Shown in pieces: positions 50,270-61,480 of a stretch of 64,000 bases of DNA. The notes under the pieces are model-generated. The model was not told where the DNA came from. It did no database searches and was given only the letters and a program-made list of their open reading frames with translations. The position numbers were made by a program, and so were the translations under genes. Within the stretch, counting starts at the first letter, position 1; every line of letters starts with the position of its first letter. Source of the stretch: Xylocopa sonorina (lineage: Eukaryota; Arthropoda; Insecta; Hymenoptera; Apidae); the NCBI RefSeq assembly GCF_050948175.1, contig NC_135201.1, positions 310,001 through 374,000 on the forward strand, in the 5' to 3' direction.

Positions 50270-52589
50270 GTTTACATTCATTTGAAGCGTAAACGAGGAA
50301 TACATAGTACTTCGCAATGAATATTATATCTTATCATGAATCATAGAAATGAGATGCGATATCGCGATTTAAGGAGCATTCGATCTCTATTGCTACGATA
50401 CGTAGACATCTGCAAACGCTATTTCCTAGCAAGGAAGTGTCGCATTTACATTCATCTGAAGCGTAGACGAGGACTACATAGTACTTCGCAATGAATATTA
50501 TATCTTATCATGAAACATAGAAATGAGATGCGATATCGCGTTTTAAGAAGCATTACAACTCTACTGCTTCCATACGTAGACACCTGCAATCGCTATGTCC
50601 TAGCAAGGAAGTGTCGCATTTACATTCATTTGAAGCGTAGACGAGGAATACATAGTACTTTGCAATGAATATTGTGTCCTATCATGAAACATAGAAATGA
50701 GATGCGATATCGCGTTTTAAGAAGCATTACAACTCTACTGCTTCCATAAGTAGACACCTGCAATAGCTATTTCCTAGCAAGGAAGTGTCGCGTTTACATT
50801 CATTTGAAGCGCAAACGAGGAATACATAGTACTTCGCAATGAATATTATATCTTATCATGAATCATAGAAATGAGATGCGATATCGCGATTTAAGGAGCA
50901 TTAAATCTCTATTGCTCCGATATGTAGAAATCGGGAAGCGCTATTTCCTAGCAAGGAAGTGTCGCATTTACATTCATTTGAAGCGTAGACGAGGAACACA
51001 TAGTACTTCGCAATGAATATTGTGTCCTATCATGAAACATAGAAATGAGATGCGATATCGCGTTTTAAGAAGCATTACAACTCTATTGCTACGATACGTA
51101 GACATCTGCAAACGCTATTTCCTAGCAAGGAAGTGTCGCATTTACATTCATTTGAAGTGTATTCGAGGAAAACATAACACTTCGCAATGACTATTATACC
51201 TTATCATGAGTCATAGAAATGAGATGCGATATCGCGTTTTAAGAAGCTTTAGAATTCTATTGCTACGATACGTAGACACCTGCAATAGCTATTTCCTAGC
51301 AAGGAAGTGTCGCGTTTACATTCATTTGAAGCGTAAACGAGGAATACATAGTACTTCGCAATGAATATTATATCTTATCATGAATCATAGAAATGAGATG
51401 CGATATCGCGATTTAAGGAGCATTAGATCTCTATTGCTCCGATATGTAGAAATAGGGAAGCGCTATTTCCTAGCAAGGAAGTGTCGCATTTACATTCATT
51501 TGAAGCGCAGACGAGGAATACATAGTACTTCACAATGAATATTATATCTTATCATGAAACATAGAAATGAGATGCGATGTCGCGGTTTAAGAAGCTATAG
51601 AACTCTATTGCTACGATACTTAGAAATCTGAAAACGCTATTTCCTAGCAAGGAAGTATCGCATTTACTTTCATCTGAAACGTAGACGAGGAATACATAGT
51701 ACTTCGCAATGAATATTATATCTTATCATGAAACATAGAAATGAGATGCGATATAGCGGTTTAAGAAGCTTTAGAACTCTACTGCTTCCATACGTAGACA
51801 CCTGCAATCGCTATTTCCTAGCAAGGAAGTGTCGCATTTACATTCATTTGAAGCGTAGACGAGGAATACATAGTACTTCGCAATGAATATTGTGTCCTAT
51901 CATGAAACATAGAAATGAGATGCGATATCGCGTTTTAAGAAGCATTATAACTCTATTGCTACGATACGTAGACATCTGCAAACGCTATTTCCTAGCAAGG
52001 AAGTGTCGCATTTACATTCATCTGAAGCGTACAAGAGGAATACATAGTACTTCGCAATGAATATTATATCATAACATGAATCATAGAAATGAGATGCGAT
52101 ATCGCGTATTAAGAAGCCTTAGAACTCTACTGCTTCCATAAGTAGACACCTGCAATCGCTATTTCCTAGCAGGGAAGTGTCGCATTTACATTCATTTAAA
52201 GCGTAGACGAGGAACACATAACACTTCGCAATGAATATTATATCTTATCATGAATCATAGAAATGAGATGCGATATCGCGTTTTAAGAAGCTTCAGAACT
52301 CTATTGCTACGATACGTAGACATCTGCAAACGCTATTTCCTAGCAAGGAAGTGTCGCATTTACTTTCATTTGAAGCGTAGACGAGGAATACATAACACAA
52401 CGCAATGAATATTATATCTTATCATGAAACATAGAAATGAGATGCGATATCGCGTTTTAAGAAGCATTACAACTCTATTGCTACGATACGTAGACATCTG
52501 CAAACGCTATTTCCTAGCAAGGAAGTGTCGCGTTTACATTCATTTGAAGCGTAGACGAGGAATACATAGTACTTCGCAATGAATGTTGT
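50270..52589 (+). repeat. Block E, segment between the two copies
   Basis: This 2.3 kb separates the E copies. Its right part, about 51577-52526, is itself an older copy of 46531-47480 (5046 bp, 29 monomers away). It differs at several places, for example CATACGTAGACACC against CATACGTAAACACC and AACGCTATTT against AACGTTATTT. It also holds type 3 monomers (CTCCGATATGTAG near 50914 and 51437). Confidence 0.88.
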
Positions 52590-55500
52590 GTCCTATCATG
52601 AAACATAGAAATGAGATGCGATATCGCGTTTTAAGAAGCATTACAACTCTATTGCTACGATACGTAGACATCTGCAAACGCTATATCCTAGCAAGGAAGT
52701 GTCGCATTTACATTCATCTGAAGCGTAGAAGAGGAATACATAATACTTCGCAATGAATATTATATCTTATCATGAAACATAGAAATGAGATGCGATATCG
52801 CGTTTTAAGAAGCATTACAACTCTATTGCTACGATACGCAGAAATCTGCAAACGCTATTTCCTAGCAAGGAAGTGTCGCATTTACATTCATTTGAAGCGT
52901 AGACGACGAATACATAGTACTTCGCAATGTATATTATATCTTATCATGAAACATAGAAATGAGATGCGATGTCGCGGTTTAAGAAGCTATAGAAATCTAT
53001 TGCTACGATACTTAGAAATCTGAAAACGCTATTTCCTAGCAAGGAAGTATCGCATTTACTTTCATCTGAAACGTAGACGAGGAATACATAGTACTTCGCA
53101 ATGAATATTATATCTTATCATGAAACATAGAAATGAGATGCGATATAGCGGTTTAAGAAGCTTTAGAACTCTACTGCTTCCATACGTAAACACCTGCAAT
53201 CGCTATTTCCTAGCAAGGAAGTGTCGCATTTACATTCATTTGAAGCGTAGACGAGGAATACATAGTACTTCGCAATGAATATTGTGTCCTATCATGAAAC
53301 ATAGAAATGAGATGCGATATCGCGTTTTAAGAAGCATTATAACTCTATTGCTACGATACGTAGACATCTGCAAACGTTATTTCCTAGCAAGGAAGTGTCG
53401 CATTTACATTCATCTGAAGCGTACAAGAGGAATACATAGTACTTCGCAATGAATATTATATCATAACATGAATCATAGAAATGAGATGCGATATCGCGTA
53501 TTAAGAAGCCTTAGAACTCTACTGCTTCCATAAGTAGACATCTGCAATCGCTATTTCCTAGCAGGGAAGTGTCGCATTTACATTCATTTAAAGCGTAGAC
53601 GAGGAATACATAACACTTCGCAATGAATATTATATCTTATCATGAATCATAGAAATGAGATGCGATATCGCGTTTTAAGAAGCTTCAGAACTCTATTGCT
53701 ACGATACGTAGACATCTGCAAACGCTATTTCCTAGCAAGGAAGTGTCGCATTTACTTTCATTTGAAGCGTAGACGAGGAATACATAACACAACGCAATGA
53801 ATATTATATCTTATCATGAAACATAGAAATGAGATGCGATATCGCGTTTTAAGAAGCATTACAACTCTATTGCTACGATACGTAGACATCTGCAAACGCT
53901 ATTTCCTAGCAAGGAAGTGTCGCATTTACATTCATTTGAAGCGTAGACGAGGAATACATAGTACTTTGCAATGAATATTGTGTCCTATCATGAAACATAG
54001 AAATGAGATGCGATATCGCGTTTTAAGAAGCATTACAACTCTACAGCTTCCATAAGTAGACACCTGCAATAGCTATTTCCTAGCAAGGAAGTGTCGCGTT
54101 TACATTCATTTGAAGCGTAAACGAGGAATACATAGTACTTCGCAATGAATATTATATCTTATCATGAATCATAGAAATGAGATGCGATATCGCGATTTAT
54201 GGAGCATTAGATCTCTATTGCTCCGATATGTAGAAATCGGGAAGCGCTATTTCCTAGCAAGGAAGTGTCGCATTTACATTCATTTGAAGCGTAGACGAGG
54301 AATACATAGTACTTCGCAATGAATATTAAATCTTATCATGAAACATAGAAACGAGATGCGATATCGCGTTTTAGGAAGCACTACAACTCTATTGCTACGA
54401 TACGTAGACATCTGCAAACGCTATTTCCTAGCAAGGAAGTGTCGCGTTTACATTCATTTGAAGCGTAGACGAGGAATACATAGTACTTCGCAATGAATGT
54501 TGTGTCCTATCATGAAACATAGAAATGAGATGCGATATCGCGTTTTAAGAAGCATTACGACTCTATTGCTACGATACGTAGACATCTGCAAACGCTATTT
54601 CCTAGCAAGGAAGTGTCGCATTTACATTCATTTGAAGCGTAGACGAGGAATACATAGTACTTCGCAATGAATATTATATCTTATCATGAATCACAGAAAT
54701 GAGATGCGATATCGCGTTTTAAGAAGCCTTAGAACTCTACTGCTTCCATAAGTAGACACCTGCAATCGCTATTTCCTAGCAAGGAAGTGTCGCATTTACA
54801 TTCATTTGAAGCGTAGACGAGGAATACATAGTACTTCGCAATGAATATTATATCATATCATGAATCATAGAAATGAGATGCGATATCGCGTTTTAAGAAG
54901 CATTACAACTCTATTGCTACCATACGTAGATATCTGCAAACGTTATTTCCTAGCAAGGAATTGTCGCATTTACTTTCATTTGAAGTGTATGCGAGGAATA
55001 CATAACACTTCGCAATGAGTATTATATCTTATAGTGAATCATAGAAATGAGATGCGATATCGCGTTTTAAGAAGCGTTAGAACACTATTGCTACGATACG
55101 TAGACATCTACAAACGCTATTTCCTAGCAAGGAAGTGTCGCATTTACATTCTTTTGAAGTGAATACGAGGTATACACAAGACTTCGCAATGAATATTATA
55201 TATTTTCATTAAACGTAGAAATGTGATGCGATATCGCGTGTTATGAAGCATTACAACAATATTGCTACGACACGTAGACATCTGCAAACGCTATTTCCTA
55301 GCAAGGAAGTGTCGCATTTACATTCGTTTGAAGCGTAGACGAGGAATACATAGTACTTCGCAATGAATATTATATCATATCATGAATCATAGAAATGAGA
55401 TGCGATATCGCGTTTTAAGAAGCATTACAACTCTATTGCTACGATACGTAGACATCTGCAAACGCTATTTCCTAGCAAGGAAGTGTCGCATTTACATTCA

Positions 55501-56707
55501 TTTGAAGCGTAGACGAGGAATACATAACGCTTCGCAATGAATATTATATCTTATCTTGAAACATAGAAATGAGATGCGATATCGCGTTTTAAGAAGCATT
55601 ACAACTCTATTGCTACCATACGTAGATATCTGCAAACGTTATTTCCTAGCAAGGAATTGTCGCATTTACTTTCATTTGAAGTGTATGCGAGGAATACATA
55701 ACACTTCGCAATGAATATTATATCTTATAGTGAATCATAGAAATGAGATGCGATATCGCGTTTTAAGAAGCGTTAGAACACTATTGCTACGATACGTAGA
55801 CATCTACAAACGCCATTTCCTAGCAAGGAAGTGTCGCATTTACATTCTTTTGAAGTGAATACGAGGTATACACGAGACTTCGCAATGAATATTATATCTA
55901 TTCATTAAACGTAGAAATGTGATGCGATATCGCGTCTTATGAAGCATTACAATAATATTGCTACGACAAGTAGACATCTGCAAATGCTATTTCCTAGCAA
56001 GGAAGTGTCGCATTTACATTCATTTGAAGTGTAGACGAGGAATACATAACACTTCGCAATGAATATTATATCTTATCATGATTCACAGAAATGAGATGCG
56101 ATATCGCGTTTTAAGAAGCTTTAGAACTCTATTGCTACGATACTTAGACATCTGCAAATGCTATTTCCGAGAAAGGAAGTGTCGCATTTACATTCATTTG
56201 AAGCGTAGACGAAGAATACATAGTACTTCGCAATGAATATTATATCTTATCATGAAACATAGAAATGAGATGCGGCATCTCGTTTTAAGAAGCAATAGTA
56301 CTCTATTGCTTCGATACGTAGGCACCTGCAATCGCTATTTCCTAGCAAGGAAGTGTCGCATTTACATTCATTTGAAGCGTAGACGACGAATACATAGTAC
56401 TTCGCAATGTATATTATATCTTATCATGAAACATAGAAATGAGATGCGATGTCGCGGTTTAAGAAGCTATAGAACTCCATTGCTACGATACTTAGAATTC
56501 TGAAAACGCTATTTCCTAGCAAGGAAGTGTCGCATTTACATTCATTTGAAGTGTATTCGAGGAATACATAACACTTCGCAATGAATATTATATCTTATCA
56601 TGAATCATAGAAATGAGATGCGATATCGCGTTTTAAGAAGCCTTACAACTCAATTGCTACGATACGTAGATATCTGCAAACGCTATTTCCTAGCAAGGAA
56701 GTGTCGC
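52590..56707 (+). repeat. Block E, copy 2 (about 4.12 kb)
   Basis: This is the second copy of 46152-50269. It agrees with copy 1 at the bases where the older partial copy at 51577 differs, which dates the 37-monomer event later than the 29-monomer one. It ends at 56707, where F-type sequence begins. Confidence 0.92.
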
Positions 56708-57652
56708 ATTTACATTCATTTGAAGTGTATTCGAGGAATACATAACACTTCGCAATGAGTATTATATCTTATCATGAATCATAGAAATGAGATGCGATAT
56801 CGCGTTTTAAGAAGCATTACAACTCTATTGCTACGATACATAGACATCTGCAAACGCTATTTCCTAGCAAGGAAGTGTCGCATTTACATTCATTTGAAGC
56901 GTAGACGAGGAATACATAGTACTTTGCAATGAATATTGTGTCCTATCATGAAACATAGAAATGAGATGCGATATCGCGTTTTAAGAAGCATTACAACTCT
57001 ACAGCTTCCATAAGTAGACACCTGCAATAGCTATTTCCTATCAAGGAAGTGTCGCGTTTACATTCATTTGAAGCGTAAACGAGGAATACATAGTACTTCG
57101 CAATGAATATTATATCTTATCATGAATCATAGAAATGAGATGCGATATCGCGATTTAAGGAGCATTAGATCTCTAATGCTTCCATAAGTAGATACCTGCA
57201 ATCGCTATTTTCTAGCATGGAAGTGTCGCATTTACATTCATTTGAAACGTAGACGAGGAATACATAACACTTCGCAATGAATATTATATCTTATCATGAA
57301 TCATAGAAATGAGATGCGATATCGCGTTTTAAGAAGCTTCAGAACTCTATTGCTACGATACGTAGACATCTGCAAACTCTATTTCCTAGCAAGGAAGTGT
57401 CGCGTTTACATTCATTTGAAGCGTAAACGAGGAATACATAGTACTTCGCAATGAATATTATATCTTATCATGAATCATAGAAATGAGATGCGATATCGCG
57501 ATTTAAGGAGCATTAGATCTCTATTGCTTCCATAAGTAGATACCTGCAATCGCTATTTCCTAGCAGGGAAGTGTCGCATTTACATTCATTTGAAACGTAG
57601 ACGAGGAATACATAACACTTCGCAATGAATATTATATCTTATCATGAATCAT
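56708..57652 (+). repeat. E/F transition segment
   Basis: About five monomers link E to F. They combine E-type pieces (CTACAGCTTCC, TGTATTCGAGG) with two near-copies of a pair at about 57120-57300 and 57470-57650 that carry ATTAGATCTC, CATAAGTAGATACC and GAAACGTAGACGAGG. Nothing but satellite is present. Confidence 0.85.
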
Positions 57653-59566
57653 AGAAATGAGATGCGATATCGATTTTTAAGAAGCTTCAGAACTCTATTG
57701 CTACGATACGTAGACATCTGCAAGCGCTATTTCCTAGCAAGGAAGCGACGCATTTACATTCATTTGAAGCGTAGACGAGGAATACATAACACTTCGCAAT
57801 GAATATTATATCTTATCATGAAGCACAGAAATGAGACGCGATATCGCGTTTTAAGGAGCATTACAACCCTATTGCCACGATACGTAGAAATCTGCAAACG
57901 CAATTTCCTATCGAGGAAGTGTCGCATTTACATTCATTTGAAGCGTAGACGAGGAATACATAGTACTTCGCAATGAATATTATATCTTATCATGAAACAT
58001 AGAAATGGGATCCAATATCGCGTTTTAAGAAGCATTAGAACTATATTGCTTCGATACGTACACATCTGCAATTGCTATTTCCTAGCAAGGTAGTGTCGCA
58101 TTTACAATCATATGAAGCGTAGACGAGGAATACATAACACTTGTCAATGAATATTATATCTTATCATGAAGCACAGAAATGAGACGCGATATCGCGTTTT
58201 AAGGAGCATTACAACCCTATTGCCACGATACGTAGAAATCTGCAAACGCTATTTCCTGGCAAGGAAGTGTCGCATTTACATTCTCTTGAAGTGAATACGA
58301 GGTATACATGAGTCTTCGCAAAGAATATTATATCTTATCATGAAATATAGAAATGAGATGCGATATCGCGTTTTAAGAAGCATTACAACTCTATTGCTAC
58401 AATACGTAGACATCTGCAAACGCTATTTCCTAGCAAGGAAGTGTCGCATTTACATTCATTTGAAGCGTAGACGAGGAATACATAGTACTTCGCAATGAAT
58501 ATTATATCTTATCATGAATCATAGAAATGAGATGCGATATCGCCTTTTAAGAAGCGTTGGAACACTATTGCTACGATACGTAGATATCTGCAATCGCTAT
58601 TTCCTAGCAAGGAAGTGTCGCATTTACAATCATATGAAGCATAGACGAGGAATACATAACACTTCGCAATGAATATTATATCTTATCATGAATAATAGAA
58701 ATGAGATGCGATATCGCGTTTTAAGAAGCTTTAGAATTCTATTGCTACGATACGTGGACATCTGCAAACGCTATTTCCTAGCAAGGAAGTGTCGCATTTA
58801 CATTCTTTTGAAGTGAATACGATGTATACATGAGACTTCGCAATGAATATTATATCTTTTCATTAAACATAGAAATGAGATGCGATATCGCGTTTTAAGA
58901 AGTATTACAACTCTATTGCTACGATACGTAGACATCTGCAAACGCTATTTCCTAGCGAGGAAGTGTCGCATTTACAATCATCTGAAGCGTAGACGAGGAA
59001 TACATAGTACTTCGCAATGAATATTGTATCTTATCATGAAACATAGAAATGAGATGCGATATCGCGATTTAAGGAGCATTAGAACTCTATTGGTCCGATT
59101 TGTAGACATCGGGAAACGCTATTTCCAAGCAAGGAAGTGTCGCATTTACATTCATTTGAAGCGTAGACGAGGAATACATAACACTTCGCTATGAATATTA
59201 TATCCTATCATGAAACATAGAAATGAGATGCGATATCGCGTTTTAAGAAGCATTACAACTCTATTGCTACGATACGTAGACATCGGGAAACGTTATTTCC
59301 TAGCAAGGAATTGTCGCCTTTACTTTCATTTGAAGTGTATGCGAGGAATACATAACACTTCGCAATGAATATTATATCTTATAATGAATCATACAAATGA
59401 GATGCGACATCGCGTTTTAAGAAGCATTACAACTCTATTGCTACGATACGTAGACATCTGCAAACGCTATTTCCTAGCAAGGAAGTGTCGCATTTACATT
59501 CATTTGAAGTGTAGACGAGGAATACATAACACTTCGCAATGAATATTATATCTTATCATGAATCAC
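57653..59566 (+). repeat. Higher-order repeat F, copy 1 (11 monomers, 1914 bp)
   Basis: Eleven monomers recur immediately at 59567. Marks are TATCGATTTTTAAG (57669), GAAGCGACGC, ATGAAGCACAGAAATGAGACG, GGGATCCAATATCG, ACACTTGTCAATG, CTATTGGTCCGATTTG and TTGTCGCCTTTAC. I saw no difference between the copies in the lines compared. The unit start is set by the first mismatch to the left: T at 57652 against C at 59566. Confidence 0.93.
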
Positions 59567-61480
59567 AGAAATGAGATGCGATATCGATTTTTAAGAAGCT
59601 TCAGAACTCTATTGCTACGATACGTAGACATCTGCAAGCGCTATTTCCTAGCAAGGAAGCGACGCATTTACATTCATTTGAAGCGTAGACGAGGAATACA
59701 TAACACTTCGCAATGAATATTATATCTTATCATGAAGCACAGAAATGAGACGCGATATCGCGTTTTAAGGAGCATTACAACCCTATTGCCACGATACGTA
59801 GAAATCTGCAAACGCAATTTCCTATCGAGGAAGTGTCGCATTTACATTCATTTGAAGCGTAGACGAGGAATACATAGTACTTCGCAATGAATATTATATC
59901 TTATCATGAAACATAGAAATGGGATCCAATATCGCGTTTTAAGAAGCATTAGAACTATATTGCTTCGATACGTACACATCTGCAATTGCTATTTCCTAGC
60001 AAGGTAGTGTCGCATTTACAATCATATGAAGCGTAGACGAGGAATACATAACACTTGTCAATGAATATTATATCTTATCATGAAGCACAGAAATGAGACG
60101 CGATATCGCGTTTTAAGGAGCATTACAACCCTATTGCCACGATACGTAGAAATCTGCAAACGCTATTTCCTGGCAAGGAAGTGTCGCATTTACATTCTCT
60201 TGAAGTGAATACGAGGTATACATGAGTCTTCGCAAAGAATATTATATCTTATCATGAAATATAGAAATGAGATGCGATATCGCGTTTTAAGAAGCATTAC
60301 AACTCTATTGCTACAATACGTAGACATCTGCAAACGCTATTTCCTAGCAAGGAAGTGTCGCATTTACATTCATTTGAAGCGTAGACGAGGAATACATAGT
60401 ACTTCGCAATGAATATTATATCTTATCATGAATCATAGAAATGAGATGCGATATCGCCTTTTAAGAAGCGTTGGAACACTATTGCTACGATACGTAGATA
60501 TCTGCAATCGCTATTTCCTAGCAAGGAAGTGTCGCATTTACAATCATATGAAGCATAGACGAGGAATACATAACACTTCGCAATGAATATTATATCTTAT
60601 CATGAATAATAGAAATGAGATGCGATATCGCGTTTTAAGAAGCTTTAGAATTCTATTGCTACGATACGTGGACATCTGCAAACGCTATTTCCTAGCAAGG
60701 AAGTGTCGCATTTACATTCTTTTGAAGTGAATACGATGTATACATGAGACTTCGCAATGAATATTATATCTTTTCATTAAACATAGAAATGAGATGCGAT
60801 ATCGCGTTTTAAGAAGTATTACAACTCTATTGCTACGATACGTAGACATCTGCAAACGCTATTTCCTAGCGAGGAAGTGTCGCATTTACAATCATCTGAA
60901 GCGTAGACGAGGAATACATAGTACTTCGCAATGAATATTGTATCTTATCATGAAACATAGAAATGAGATGCGATATCGCGATTTAAGGAGCATTAGAACT
61001 CTATTGGTCCGATTTGTAGACATCGGGAAACGCTATTTCCAAGCAAGGAAGTGTCGCATTTACATTCATTTGAAGCGTAGACGAGGAATACATAACACTT
61101 CGCTATGAATATTATATCCTATCATGAAACATAGAAATGAGATGCGATATCGCGTTTTAAGAAGCATTACAACTCTATTGCTACGATACGTAGACATCGG
61201 GAAACGTTATTTCCTAGCAAGGAATTGTCGCCTTTACTTTCATTTGAAGTGTATGCGAGGAATACATAACACTTCGCAATGAATATTATATCTTATAATG
61301 AATCATACAAATGAGATGCGACATCGCGTTTTAAGAAGCATTACAACTCTATTGCTACGATACGTAGACATCTGCAAACGCTATTTCCTAGCAAGGAAGT
61401 GTCGCATTTACATTCATTTGAAGTGTAGACGAGGAATACATAACACTTCGCAATGAATATTATATCTTATCATGAATCAC
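59567..61480 (+). repeat. Higher-order repeat F, copy 2 (11 monomers, 1914 bp)
   Basis: This is the adjacent copy of 57653-59566. The match would continue into a third copy for only about 18 bases and ends at 61498, where GCGTTTTAAG replaces the unit's CGATTTTTAAG. Confidence 0.93.

Noticed and set aside
12131..56503. Many plus-strand open frames of 60-172 codons encoding MKHRNEMRYRVLRS-type peptides
   Set aside because: They are all the same frame of the 174-bp satellite, whose length is a multiple of three. Each starts at the ATG in ATCATGAAACATAG and ends at the recurrent TGA. The repetition makes them look conserved, but there is no independent coding signal.
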